The notes under the pieces: generated by a model | What the model was told of the DNA's origin: nothing | Databases searched by the model: none | What the model saw: the letters and a program-made list of their open reading frames with translations, nothing else | Translations under genes and position numbers: made by a program | DNA from: an uncultured Fenollaria sp. | GTDB taxonomy: Bacteria > Bacillota > Clostridia > Tissierellales > Peptoniphilaceae | Direction: 5' to 3' | Assembly: GCF_934202865.1 (NCBI RefSeq) | Contig: NZ_CAKPYL010000034.1 | Location: 1-15,825, forward strand | DNA: 15,825 bases | In this document: positions 6,701 to 14,313 of the stretch, piece after piece | Layout of the letters: each line of letters opens with the position of its first letter | How positions within the stretch are numbered: the first letter of the stretch is position 1

Positions 6701-8662
6701 TAATTGTGTATTAAATGTAGTGTGTCTGCAGTGGTCTGACCAATATGTGTCGATTAACTTAAGCTCTGTTTGGCTTGGATCTCTATCTTCTTTTATAAAG
6801 TAGTCTTGGAAAACTTTTAAGTCTTCTGTAGACATAGCAAGTGCTTCCTTATCATGGAAGTCCTTTAGTCCTTTGTCATCAAGTTTAATAAAGCCGTCAT
6901 AAACTATAGACTCGATCTTAGTGTCAACACTTTCCTTAAGTGTTGTTGGTATACCAATCAATACGCCTTCTGCTTGGTCAACTGTATTTATAAGATGTTT
7001 CTTAATCTTCTTAATGTCGTCTTCGCTTACATCGCCTTTAATCTCATATACTTTTTCACATCTTGCTAAAACTTCATCCTTGCCAAGAGTAACCTTGATT
7101 GTATCCTTTAAGCCTTGTTCCCTTTGATCGAATTGGCCCTTTTTGTATCTAACAACAAAGGCATTCTTCAAATTCTTTTCCATTTCTAAAGCATCGTCCG
7201 CTAAATAAATATTATCTACCGGTTTTTCGCATAAAATGGTATTCGATATCTTATTAATTTCTTCATCAGAAAGTAATTCAATATCGTATCTGTTATAAAC
7301 TTTAATTGAGTCGATATTTATCTTAAGAAATTCTTTAATCTCTTGAGTTAAACCGTTAGACTCCGCATCAAATTCATCTTTTTTACAAACATAAACTCTC
7401 TTAACCACTGGACCAATATCCCTCCTATAATGCATTTTATCAAATGAAATCTTTTGGATTTCATCATAAACTTTTTTATATGCTTCTTCAAATGTATCGG
7501 CTTTAGAAAGTATATTTATTACCCTGCCGCCATTAGTAAGTAGCTTTGCGTCATCAGCCTTAACGCCTGCGTAATTAATTTTAACGCCTTCTGATAATTC
7601 ATCTAAGCCTTTTATTTCATAGCCTTTGTCATACTTGGCTGGATAGCCACCAGATGCTAATACGACGTTAACTATCTTTTTATCATTTACTTCTAATTTA
7701 TATTCATCAAGCTTTGCTTCACTTGTCTTGATAAGCGCATCCAATAAAGATGAGTCAATTCTTTCTAAGATAACTTCAGTTTCAGGATCGCCGAACCTTG
7801 TGTTAAACTCTAAAACTTTTATTCCGTCTGAGTTTATCATAAGACCTGCGAATAAAATCCCTCTATAGTCAATGCCTTCAGCTTCAAGACCTTTTATGAA
7901 TGGCTTTACAAGCTCTTCCTCTATGTCCTTTAAATATGGTAGTGCCATAAGGTTTGGTGAGTATGAGCCCATGCCGCCTGTATTTTCACCAGTTTCGCCT
8001 TCAAAAACCTTTTTATGGTCCTTAGCACTTGGTAGCATTATATACTCTCCATTTGATATAAGCACGTGAACAGATGTTTCGAAGCCATCTATATATTCTT
8101 CGACTATAATCTTATCATCACCAAATTTTTTATCTAATAGTAGTTCATTAAGCGCTTCATCTATTCCTTTTTCGCTTGAAGCTATGATGACGCCCTTGCC
8201 TTGAGCAAGTCCATCATACTTAAGTACTACTTTATTCACTTTTGATTCGTTAAGTAGTTTGCTAGCGTATTCCTTCGCATCGTCAATGCTGTCTGTCTCA
8301 AGGTACTTAGCTGTATCTATGTGATACTTCTCCATGAACTTCTTTGAAAATGCTTTGCTCTTTTCAAATATTGCTGCTTCTTTCTTTGGACCAAAGATTT
8401 TAAGTCCTTCTGCTTCGAACTTATCGACAATGCCATAGCATAGTGGATCTTCTGGTCCAACTATAGTGTAATCAACAGCATTATCCTTAGCGTAAGCAAT
8501 TAACTTGTCAAAATCCATAACTTTTATATCAATATTTTTGAATTCGCTCTCAGTCTTGCCATTACCAGGTGCAAAGACAATCTCTACTGAGCGGTCTTGT
8601 TCTTTAATTTTTGAAGCGATGGCGTACTCACGGCCACCACTACCTATAATTAATATCTTCAT
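3728..8662 (-). CDS. purDL: PurD-PurL fusion: GAR synthetase / FGAM synthase
   Basis: This 1644-residue protein joins two purine enzymes. Residues 1-417 are phosphoribosylamine-glycine ligase (PurD): MKILIIGSGGREYA, ATP-grasp KYDGLAQGKGVII (148-160), ENTGGMG and EFNTRFGDPETE (285-296), ending with the typical HYRRDIG (411-417). From residue 419, VKRVYVCKKDEFDAE opens a clostridial-type single-chain FGAM synthase (PurL) of about 1226 residues. It has SDHCRHTTF (near 641), ETHNHPTEIEPFGGAQT (near 740), a second AIRS-like half, and a glutaminase domain with Cys1494 in GICNGFQAL and His1613/Glu1615 in AHAER. No linker separates the two. The ATG at 8662 is chosen over one ten codons earlier because AAGGAG sits 6 nt upstream and MKILIIG is the normal PurD start. 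That site overlaps the trpS stop. No other pur gene is in the window. Both halves look catalytically complete. Confidence 0.95.
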   Translation of the reverse strand: MKILIIGSGGREYAIASKIKEQDRSVEIVFAPGNGKTESEFKNIDIKVMDFDKLIAYAKDNAVDYTIVGPEDPLCYGIVDKFEAEGLKIFGPKKEAAIFEKSKAFSKKFMEKYHIDTAKYLETDSIDDAKEYASKLLNESKVNKVVLKYDGLAQGKGVIIASSEKGIDEALNELLLDKKFGDDKIIVEEYIDGFETSVHVLISNGEYIMLPSAKDHKKVFEGETGENTGGMGSYSPNLMALPYLKDIEEELVKPFIKGLEAEGIDYRGILFAGLMINSDGIKVLEFNTRFGDPETEVILERIDSSLLDALIKTSEAKLDEYKLEVNDKKIVNVVLASGGYPAKYDKGYEIKGLDELSEGVKINYAGVKADDAKLLTNGGRVINILSKADTFEEAYKKVYDEIQKISFDKMHYRRDIGPVVKRVYVCKKDEFDAESNGLTQEIKEFLKINIDSIKVYNRYDIELLSDEEINKISNTILCEKPVDNIYLADDALEMEKNLKNAFVVRYKKGQFDQREQGLKDTIKVTLGKDEVLARCEKVYEIKGDVSEDDIKKIKKHLINTVDQAEGVLIGIPTTLKESVDTKIESIVYDGFIKLDDKGLKDFHDKEALAMSTEDLKVFQDYFIKEDRDPSQTELKLIDTYWSDHCRHTTFNTQLTNINFEGESEFIEVIRNTLNEYLKARKQFSKKDLTLMDLATIVTKKLRSLGKLSDLEVSEEINACSVKIKVSVDGRLRDYLLMFKNETHNHPTEIEPFGGAQTCLGGAIRDPLSGRSYVYQAMRITGAADPREAIEDTLEGKLPQRKIVLDAARGYSSYGNQIGLATGYVDEVYHPGYKAKRMEVGAVIAAAPMENVYRGVPANGDIIILLGGKTGRDGIGGATGSSKIQTDKSVEDSAAEVQKGNAPTERKIQRLFRIPELAKMIKRCNDFGAGGVSVAIGELADSLLIHLDKVPLKYQGLSPMEIAISESQERMAVVIAKENYEKFKEYANSENLEATIVAEVTDSERLIMMYNDIEVCNLKREFLNSTGAPRKQDVIFKPEEVELFNEDLADDFTVELKKRLEDINVASKKSLIERFDSSVGRGSIVQPLGGKNQLSPEQAMIARIPTTKGESSTASIMTYGFDPYLSEKSPFFGAYYAVVESLAKIASHGASPFKARLTFQEYFEKLNDDPYKWSKPFEALLGAFKICNDLQIPSIGGKDSMSGTFNDLNVPPTLISFAVTSMNIEDVVTPELKGNMKLGLIRTTINDDNTLDLNEFKKNSVELVSLISRKKVRSAIAINRDTTLPLLMKMAFGNDIGFNINMDADIMFKELYGSYIVEYTEDLPRIEYLGTTNTDASIIINGRRLDLEEYKEAYEKPLLEIFGEEKRVAKSENKFTEKEFRAKSKKPVDEVKVIIPVFPGTNSEFDSKYAFEKEGAKVDVFVFNNLDNEHIDKSIDDLAKKIKESQILFIPGGFSLSDEPDGSGKFIANVLRNPKVKEAVEYLLEENDGLILGICNGFQALIKTGLLPYGKIKDIDEDDPTLTYNNISRHIARIVKTKALTTSSPWLKYIDKDKTYRVPISHGEGRLLINKELYEKLSDNAQLAFEYLDNPNGSNFDIESMLSPDGKILGKMAHAERVETDTFKNVADIEIQNLFKAGVEFFKKD
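7406..7426 (-). promoter_or_regulatory. Internal Shine-Dalgarno and in-frame GTG at the PurD/PurL junction
   Basis: Within the fusion frame the Arg-Arg codons of HYRRDIG are AGG AGG (7426-7421), a full Shine-Dalgarno core. Twelve nucleotides later an in-frame GTG (7408-7406) encodes Val419, just where free-standing PurL proteins of this type begin (MV[KR]RVYV). Initiation there would give a separate PurL of about 1226 residues. A spacing of 12 nt is longer than ideal but usable. It may be a working second start or a relic of two once-separate genes. Confidence 0.5.
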
Positions 8663-8672
8663 AGCTAACTCC

Positions 8673-9665
8673 TTATATTTGTACAAAGCCAACTTTTTTC
8701 ATTACTTTTCTTAAAGTCTTATTAGCAAGGTATCTCGCTTTATCTCTACCTTCTGCCATAAGCTTTTCTAGTCCTTCTTTGTCTTGAATGACTTCATTGA
8801 AATTATATTGAAAGTCTTTTAAATCTTCATATATGATATCTGCTAAATCTTCTTTAAACTCTTTATATCCAAGTGAATCATACTTCTTGACTATATCTTC
8901 AGGACTGATGCCAGTAAATGAACTGTATATATTTATAAGATTATATAAACCAGCTCTATTTTGGTCATAAGCAAAGTTTGGCTCGCTATCTGTAACAGCC
9001 TTTCTAATCTTTGAGTAAATTCTGTCTTTGCTATCCATGATATAGATAAAACTGTTTTGATCTTCGTCTGACTTACTCATCTTTTTACTTGGATCTTGTA
9101 GTGACATAATTCTCTTTCCTGTCTTGGCAATGTAAGCTTCAGGCACTTTGAATGTATCTGAGTACTTGCTGTTGAATCTGATTGCTAAGTCTCTTGCTAG
9201 CTCCATGTGCTGAGTTTGATCTTCACCGACAGGTACTAAATCTGTTTGATATAAAAGTATGTCACCCGCCATTAGTACTGGATATGTTAATAGACCTGCG
9301 TTACAGTTTTCTGGAGACTTTTTGGACTTGTCTTTATATTGAGTCATTCTGTTAAGCTGACCAATATAGGCAATTGTATCAAGTATCCAGCCTAGCATAG
9401 CGTGTTCTGGTACATGTGATTGAACGAATAAAACGCTTTTTTCTGGATCAACACCACTCACTAACATCATCGCAAATATCTCATAGGTCTTCTTCCTTAA
9501 TTCCTTAGGCACCTTTGGTACTGTGATGCTATGAAGGTCAGCAACTGCATATAAACAATTGTAATCATCTTGTAGTTTAGCTAAGTTCTTTAAAGCTCCT
9601 AGGTAATTACCTATGGTTAAATCACCTGAGGGCTGTATGGCGCTAAATGCTGTTTTCTTATCCAT
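8673..9665 (-). CDS. trpS: Tryptophanyl-tRNA synthetase
   Basis: This class Ic aminoacyl-tRNA synthetase charges tRNA-Trp using ATP. At 330 residues it has normal bacterial length. The HIGH-equivalent motif is in PSGDLTIGNYLGAL (12-25) as TIGN. AGDILLYQTDLVPVGEDQTQH (133-153) belongs to the tryptophan and ATP pocket, and KMSKS is at 195-199. The C-terminal helical domain ends in LANKTLRKVMKKVGF. The start follows AAAGGAGAT at a normal distance. It lies 22 nt after the zinc peptidase gene and its TAA stop is part of the purDL ribosome binding site, so it appears to be in the same operon. There is no room for a T-box leader directly upstream, so tryptophan-responsive control would have to act further up the transcript. 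Confidence 0.97.
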   Translation of the reverse strand: MDKKTAFSAIQPSGDLTIGNYLGALKNLAKLQDDYNCLYAVADLHSITVPKVPKELRKKTYEIFAMMLVSGVDPEKSVLFVQSHVPEHAMLGWILDTIAYIGQLNRMTQYKDKSKKSPENCNAGLLTYPVLMAGDILLYQTDLVPVGEDQTQHMELARDLAIRFNSKYSDTFKVPEAYIAKTGKRIMSLQDPSKKMSKSDEDQNSFIYIMDSKDRIYSKIRKAVTDSEPNFAYDQNRAGLYNLINIYSSFTGISPEDIVKKYDSLGYKEFKEDLADIIYEDLKDFQYNFNEVIQDKEGLEKLMAEGRDKARYLANKTLRKVMKKVGFVQI

Positions 9666-9687
9666 TGTATATCTCCTTTATTACTTA

Positions 9688-10548
9688 CTAAATATCGCTA
9701 CTAAATGTGTCTCCGTCTTGAATTGTGCCTTTTTCAAAGCCTTTCTTGAACCATTCCATCCTTTGTTCGCTCGTTCCATGAGTAAAGCTATCTGGAACTA
9801 CTCTTCCTTGATACTTTTCTTGAAGTGTATCGTCGCCTATCTTTGATGCGGCATTAATCGCTTCTTCAAAGTCGCCTTCTTCTAAGATGTCTCTATCTTG
9901 TATGTGCTTTGCGAATACTCCTGCGAAGTAATCTGCTTGCAATTCAAGTCTAACCGAGTATTGATTATATTCTTTTTCAGATACCTTTCCTTGTAATGAA
10001 TGAACCTTGTCTAAGATACCTAATTGTTTTTGTACGTGATGGCCTACTTCATGAGCTAATACATAGGCCATGGCAAAGTCACCCTTTGCTCCAAACTCAT
10101 TCTTAAGCTGATCAAAGAAAGACAAATCGATGTAGATGTCCTTATCCACTGAACAATAGAAAGGACCCATTTGTTCTGATGCAAAGCCGCAGCCAGAATT
10201 TATGCTGCCTGTAAATAGATTTAATTGTGGTTCTTCGTATTCTATACCATTTTCCTCAAATATTTCATGCCAAACATCTTCAGTGTCTTTTAAGACGACC
10301 GAGATAAATTGTTTGTACTCTTCTTCTCTTTCACTTGTAATCGGTGTGCCTTGGCCGTTTTGTATGCCTGCGCCAGGACCGCTTGGTCCGCCTATTAGGC
10401 CTCTACCAAAAACTAAGTATAGTACTAGAAGCAGTATCATACCTCCAGTTCCCATCTTGAAGCCGCCAAAGTTTGGCATGCCGCCTCCGCCTGATTGTCC
10501 TCTTCTATCGTTTACATTTGAAGATCCTTGTCTTCCTCTCCACTTCAT
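9688..10548 (-). CDS. Neutral zinc metallopeptidase, YpfJ family
   Basis: This is a predicted membrane-anchored metalloprotease of the Zn_peptidase (YpfJ) family; its substrate is unknown. The N-terminus MKWRGRQGSSNVNDRRG is the family hallmark. It is followed by a Gly-rich stretch, one hydrophobic segment at about 36-48 and a Gly/Pro linker, so the catalytic domain is probably outside the membrane. HEVGHH at 166-171 supplies the metal ligands and catalytic Glu167, and LELQADYFAG (201-210) likely supplies the third ligand. Length (286) is usual. The ATG at 10548 is chosen because an alternative five bases upstream meets TGA after one codon, and AGGGGTGA lies just before. It begins 10 nt after the deaminase stop. 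Family assignment is firm; biological role is not. Confidence 0.92.
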   Translation of the reverse strand: MKWRGRQGSSNVNDRRGQSGGGGMPNFGGFKMGTGGMILLLVLYLVFGRGLIGGPSGPGAGIQNGQGTPITSEREEEYKQFISVVLKDTEDVWHEIFEENGIEYEEPQLNLFTGSINSGCGFASEQMGPFYCSVDKDIYIDLSFFDQLKNEFGAKGDFAMAYVLAHEVGHHVQKQLGILDKVHSLQGKVSEKEYNQYSVRLELQADYFAGVFAKHIQDRDILEEGDFEEAINAASKIGDDTLQEKYQGRVVPDSFTHGTSEQRMEWFKKGFEKGTIQDGDTFSSDI

Positions 10549-10558
10549 TTCATCACCC

Positions 10559-11818
10559 CTAAATATTTTTAATAATTTCTTCGACTTTACTTACTACTAA
10601 GTCTTCATCTATGCACTTTATTACTTTATTTTCCATAATTATCTTACCGTTGATTATAGTCGTATCAACTTCACTTCCGTTCATTGAGTAAACCATAGCG
10701 CTAATCAAATTATTTTGTGGCTTTAAATTTGTATTATCTAAATCAATTAGAATTAAATCTGCAAGTGATCCTTCGCTAATATTTACATCTTCATCAAATA
10801 TATATTTATATGGATTAATAGTCGCGAGCTTAAGTACTTCTCCTGCACTCATCACCTTTGGATCAAGTGAACGAGCCTTAGCTACAAGTGATACCGCTCT
10901 CATCTCAGTAAACATGTTTTGCATATTATTTGAACTAGCTCCGTCAGTACCTATAGACAGCTTATCACCGTGCACAAACATATTCTTTATATCTGGTATG
11001 CCGCTTGCTAGCTTCATATTTGATGATACATTTAAACTTACTAGTGCATTACTTTTTGCTATGATGTCCATATCTTCTTCAGATAGATGAACGCAGTGCG
11101 CTAGTATTGTCTTTTGATCAAACATGCCGAGCTCCTTAAATATTTTTATTGGGCTCTTCTTATACTCCTTGTAAGAGTTATTTACTTCAGTTAAAGTTTC
11201 GTTCGCATGTGTATGAATGATTAAGTCTAGCTCTTTCGCAAGGTCTATGCAACTCTTTAAGTAATCAAGTCCAGTTGTGTATATAGCGTGAGGTGCGATG
11301 GCTAGCCTTAACAGGCCATCCTTTTGATGGTATTTTTCATACATATCACGAATATTAGCTTCTCTCTCTTTATTAAAGGCATCATTTGTCATGCCTCTAG
11401 CAATAAGGCCTCTCATACCCACTTCACTAGCTGCATCAAAAACCCTTTCACAGAACATATACATATCATTAAAGGCTGTTGTACCAGTCTTAACTAGCTC
11501 TATAAATGTTAATAGACTGGCCCAATAAATATCTTCAGCTGTTAATTTTGACTCAAGTGGCCAAATTTTATTTTGCAGCCAATCCATTAGCTCCATATCA
11601 TCAGCGTAGTTCCTAAATACGCTCATGGCTATGTGGTTATGCGTGTTAAATAGTCCTGGCATAAGTAATTTATCACTACCGTCAATAGTATAGGCACCAG
11701 CTTCGTCAATCTTATCAGCAATTTTCTTAACTCTATTGCCATCGATTAATACATCACATGGGCCATTAATGATTGATTTATCTACGTAAATATACTTAAC
11801 ATTTTTAATTACTATCAT
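10559..11818 (-). CDS. mtaD: Amidohydrolase, S-adenosylhomocysteine/5'-methylthioadenosine deaminase type
   Basis: This metal-dependent hydrolase probably deaminates the adenine ring of S-adenosylhomocysteine or methylthioadenosine, feeding adenosyl by-products of methylation into the inosine/purine salvage pool. At 419 residues it fits the family. NTHNHIAMSVFRN gives metal ligands His60 and His62, HTHANET gives His204 and Glu207, AHCVHLSEEDM gives His241, and IGTDGASSNN gives Asp292. This set matches the cytosine deaminase/MtaD arrangement. The ATG follows AGGAGG, and the upstream gene's TAG stop overlaps that site. The closely related chlorohydrolase/guanine deaminase-like group cannot be excluded from sequence, so substrate is an inference. 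Its product class would fit a purine role, but the neighbours are otherwise mixed. Confidence 0.85.
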   Translation of the reverse strand: MIVIKNVKYIYVDKSIINGPCDVLIDGNRVKKIADKIDEAGAYTIDGSDKLLMPGLFNTHNHIAMSVFRNYADDMELMDWLQNKIWPLESKLTAEDIYWASLLTFIELVKTGTTAFNDMYMFCERVFDAASEVGMRGLIARGMTNDAFNKEREANIRDMYEKYHQKDGLLRLAIAPHAIYTTGLDYLKSCIDLAKELDLIIHTHANETLTEVNNSYKEYKKSPIKIFKELGMFDQKTILAHCVHLSEEDMDIIAKSNALVSLNVSSNMKLASGIPDIKNMFVHGDKLSIGTDGASSNNMQNMFTEMRAVSLVAKARSLDPKVMSAGEVLKLATINPYKYIFDEDVNISEGSLADLILIDLDNTNLKPQNNLISAMVYSMNGSEVDTTIINGKIIMENKVIKCIDEDLVVSKVEEIIKNI

Positions 11819-11827
11819 CTTAACCTC

Positions 11828-12346
11828 CTATAGATATGTGAAATTCTCTTTTGTATAAACAACTAGTGGCACTATGACTAGGCATGCTGTTATGCTTAGT
11901 AGTGATGCTACTAGATTAACTTTTATGATTCTACCTATATTGTATATGTTTGCAGCATTTGCAATTAAAAGCGCAATTATATAGCTGAGCATCTTCGATA
12001 TAAGTATCGAAATAAAAAGCGAGAATATATATGATATATTAAACTTCTTATGACTTATATAGCCTATAGCAAAACCAAACACTACTTCAATTTCTAGCAT
12101 AAGCGTTCTTATATCTGCGTTTAAGCTCTTTCTATATAATAAATTTAGTATAAATATCAAAATTACGCTTGGTATAGAAAACTTTATATCTAGCGTAAAT
12201 ACAGCTATGTAAGTAAATAGCAGTATTGCTAAGTACTCATTAAAGCCTTTGTCTAGCTTTATTAAAGCAAAGTTCATCGCTAGACTCAAAGCTATCAGTA
12301 TAAAAGCTAAAATTATATCTATAGCATTATCTTTAATAAATTTCAT
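11828..12346 (-). CDS. Small integral membrane protein, possible ECF S-component-like
   Basis: I do not recognise this gene firmly. The 172 residues form about six hydrophobic helices (roughly 8-30, 36-51, 57-71, 84-97, 104-130 and 141-165) with short charged loops such as YRKSLNAD and SHKKFN, and no signal for export beyond the first helix. Size, helix number and a final helix rich in small and aliphatic residues ending in VIVPLVVY resemble substrate-binding S components of ECF vitamin transporters, but this is impression only. It overlaps the CYTH gene by 14 nt and has AAGGA 9 nt before its ATG, suggesting translational coupling. No ATPase or T component of an ECF transporter is in the window. 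Confidence 0.7.
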   Translation of the reverse strand: MKFIKDNAIDIILAFILIALSLAMNFALIKLDKGFNEYLAILLFTYIAVFTLDIKFSIPSVILIFILNLLYRKSLNADIRTLMLEIEVVFGFAIGYISHKKFNISYIFSLFISILISKMLSYIIALLIANAANIYNIGRIIKVNLVASLLSITACLVIVPLVVYTKENFTYL

Positions 12347-12881
12347 TATGATCTTTCCTTAGTTCATTTATATTTTTCGTTGTAATATTTTTTCTCTCTA
12401 TATTAAATTCTTTTATAAGCTCTTCAAGTTTTTCATCGTTCTTTACTTCAATTTCAAGATAAGGCCTGTCAAAAGTTTCTTTGTCATATTCATCAAAATC
12501 AAAGCGAGCGTCCTTATATAGATATGAATCCCTCTCCTTATAATCCACTTTTTCAGGAATAATTCCAAGCATTTCGAAAATTTCTAGTATTGCATCCTTA
12601 TCTTTAACTTCACTCGTAACCTCTTTTGAGTTACGTAGCCCGCCGCTGTCCTTTACTCTTATCTTATATGTCAAGTAAAAAGTCTTCTTACCATCTTTAT
12701 CCACTTCTCTAAGTCTTAATAGAGATTTTAATAAATTTGTCTTAGCGTCTATATCGCATTTCAATATATAATTCACTTGTTTCTCTTCACCTAAGTGCTC
12801 TGCTCCCTTCGATAGAAGCTCCTCTTTAAGCGCGTCTAAGTCAAGATTAAAAACTTTTACTTCTTTTTCTCTCTCTATCAT
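12333..12881 (-). CDS. CYTH-domain protein (class IV adenylate cyclase / triphosphatase type)
   Basis: This belongs to the CYTH or triphosphate tunnel metalloenzyme superfamily, whose members act on triphosphate groups (thiamine triphosphate, inorganic triphosphate, or ATP to cAMP). The signature ExExK is EKEVK at residues 5-9. The middle strands carry SLLRLREV, KTFYLTYKIRVKD and YKERDSYLY, and an acidic strand near the C-terminus reads RPYLEIEVKND, giving the alternating charged strands of the tunnel. At 182 residues it has the usual single-domain length. Its ATG shares one base with the nagB stop (TAATG), so its translation is probably coupled to nagB. It is similar to proteins annotated as CyaB, but the substrate cannot be told from sequence and triphosphatase activity is at least as likely as cyclase activity. 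Confidence 0.85.
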   Translation of the reverse strand: MIEREKEVKVFNLDLDALKEELLSKGAEHLGEEKQVNYILKCDIDAKTNLLKSLLRLREVDKDGKKTFYLTYKIRVKDSGGLRNSKEVTSEVKDKDAILEIFEMLGIIPEKVDYKERDSYLYKDARFDFDEYDKETFDRPYLEIEVKNDEKLEELIKEFNIERKNITTKNINELRKDHNEIY

Positions 12882-13612
12882 TATTTTATAACTAGACTTG
12901 CTAATTTTTCATCTATGATTACAGTTACGTCTGGATGCAAATTTAGTAGTGATACTGGCACTTTAGATGATATCTTTTTAGAATTTAATAAATAATCTAT
13001 TGCAAAACTCTTTTGATTGCCGCTTGCGATTAAAACAATTTTTTTCGCTTTAAATATAGAGCCAACCCCCATAGTAATGGCAAATTTGGGCACATCATCT
13101 ATATCGTCAAAGAATCTTGAATTTGCTACTCTTGTTGACTCAGATAGCTCTTGCACATATGTTACCGAGCTTAAATCGTCACCTGGCTCGTTAAAACCTA
13201 TGTGACCGTTTTTGCCAACGCCAAGCACTTGTAAATCGATCTCATAATGAGAAAGGCTTTCTTCGTACTCCTTAGCCGCCTTTTCTAAGTCAGCTCCCTC
13301 AGCGTGTGGTATATGTGTATTTTTCTTATCTATGTTAATATGATTAAATAAATTCTCATTCATAAAGTAATAATAACTTGCAGGATGGTCCTTACTTAAG
13401 CCAACGTATTCATCTAGGTTAAATGTAATTACGTCCTTAAAATCAATAGTGCCATCATTATTAGCCTTGATAAGCTCTTTATACATGCCAATAGGGCTTG
13501 ATCCTGTCGCCAAACCTAATACACTGTCATGCTTTTCTTGAATTTGTTTAATAAATATTTGAGCTGCTTCCTTGCTCATCTCGTCATAATCTTTGCAAAC
13601 TATAACCTTCAT
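12881..13612 (-). CDS. nagB: Glucosamine-6-phosphate deaminase
   Basis: This cytosolic enzyme converts glucosamine 6-phosphate to fructose 6-phosphate and ammonia, bringing amino sugars into glycolysis. It has 243 residues, the short Gram-positive form. LGLATGSSPIGMY (32-44) binds the sugar phosphate, TFNLDEYVGL carries catalytic Asp67, and GVGKNGHIGFNEPG (131-144) carries Asn135, His137 and Glu142. The asparagine is usual in Gram-positive NagB. It begins one base after the phosphoesterase stop (TAG-T-ATG), with GAGGTG 5 nt upstream of the ATG, and its own stop overlaps the CYTH start. No nagA or transporter lies beside it in the window, so it is not part of a complete amino-sugar operon here. 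Confidence 0.96.
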   Translation of the reverse strand: MKVIVCKDYDEMSKEAAQIFIKQIQEKHDSVLGLATGSSPIGMYKELIKANNDGTIDFKDVITFNLDEYVGLSKDHPASYYYFMNENLFNHINIDKKNTHIPHAEGADLEKAAKEYEESLSHYEIDLQVLGVGKNGHIGFNEPGDDLSSVTYVQELSESTRVANSRFFDDIDDVPKFAITMGVGSIFKAKKIVLIASGNQKSFAIDYLLNSKKISSKVPVSLLNLHPDVTVIIDEKLASLVIK

Positions 13613-13613
13613 A

Positions 13614-14303
13614 CTAACACCTCTCTATTAATTTAAGTTTAAAATTTAAGTAATCGCTTGAGACTAATGAATAATCTATGCCATCAATCAAGCCTTCTCT
13701 TCTAAATCTATGGCCAGCTGCGTGCAAGTGACCATAAACACATTTGTATACACCATGCTCTTTCATAAGCTCATGGAATTGATTAGCTTCTAAGTCCATG
13801 TTAAATGGCGGGTAGTGAAGCATAACTATAATCTTCTTATCCTTATCAGCCTTTTCAAGCGATAACGATAGTCTAATTAACTCTCTAGCTGTTATCTTCT
13901 TGTCATTTTCTTCGTCATACTTGTCATTGTCCTCTTGCATCCAGCCTCTTGTTGCGCAGATAGCGTAGTCCTTATACGTGTATGAGTCATTTTGCATGAA
14001 GTAAATGGATTTAAAGCCAAAGCCATTCATCTTGGATATGCTTGTCCACCAATAATCATGATTGCCCTTGCTAATAAGTTTCTTGCCTGGCAATTCGTCT
14101 ATGAATTTTAAATCGTCTATAGCTTCACTGAACCTCATCGCCCAGGATATATCACCAGGTAGCAAGACCAAATCGTCGTCCTTAACCTTCTCTAGCCAGC
14201 TCGTCTTAATCTTCTTGTCGTGATCTTGCCAGTTACCTCCAAAGACGCCCATAGGTTTTAAGTCTGTCGAATCTAAATGTAAGTCGCCTATAGCATAAAT
14301 CAT
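13614..14303 (-). CDS. Calcineurin-like metallophosphoesterase (COG1768 type)
   Basis: This is a predicted two-metal phosphohydrolase of unknown substrate. All five blocks of the fold are present in its 229 residues: GDLHLD (Asp7, His9), LPGDISW (Asp51), GNHDYWW (Asn81, His82), MLHYPPF (His163) and YGHLHAAGH (His192, His194). The WAMRFSEA and GGNW stretches resemble the predicted phosphohydrolases grouped as COG1768. The ATG at 14303 is chosen because MIYAIGDLH is the normal start of the fold and GAGGTGG lies about 5 nt upstream; an earlier in-frame ATG would add 19 residues overlapping the previous gene. It begins 10 nt after the ATPase stop, whose TAG touches this binding site. SMC-like ATPases often pair with SbcD/YhaO nucleases, but this protein is shorter than those and need not be a nuclease. 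Confidence 0.9.
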   Translation of the reverse strand: MIYAIGDLHLDSTDLKPMGVFGGNWQDHDKKIKTSWLEKVKDDDLVLLPGDISWAMRFSEAIDDLKFIDELPGKKLISKGNHDYWWTSISKMNGFGFKSIYFMQNDSYTYKDYAICATRGWMQEDNDKYDEENDKKITARELIRLSLSLEKADKDKKIIVMLHYPPFNMDLEANQFHELMKEHGVYKCVYGHLHAAGHRFRREGLIDGIDYSLVSSDYLNFKLKLIERC

Positions 14304-14313
14304 TTTTCCACCT

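Noticed and set aside
8663..8692. Ten-residue N-terminal extension of PurDL (MALYKYKELA)
   Set aside because: It overlaps trpS, while the ATG at 8662 has AAGGAG at 6 nt and gives the normal PurD start.
9606..9617. TrpS motif TIGN read as a damaged HIGH signature
   Set aside because: This variant is common in clostridial-type TrpS, and KMSKS and the rest of the active site are intact.
13208..13210. NagB Asn135 in place of the aspartate of the E. coli enzyme
   Set aside because: Gram-positive NagB proteins usually have GxGxNGHIGFNEPG, so it is normal.
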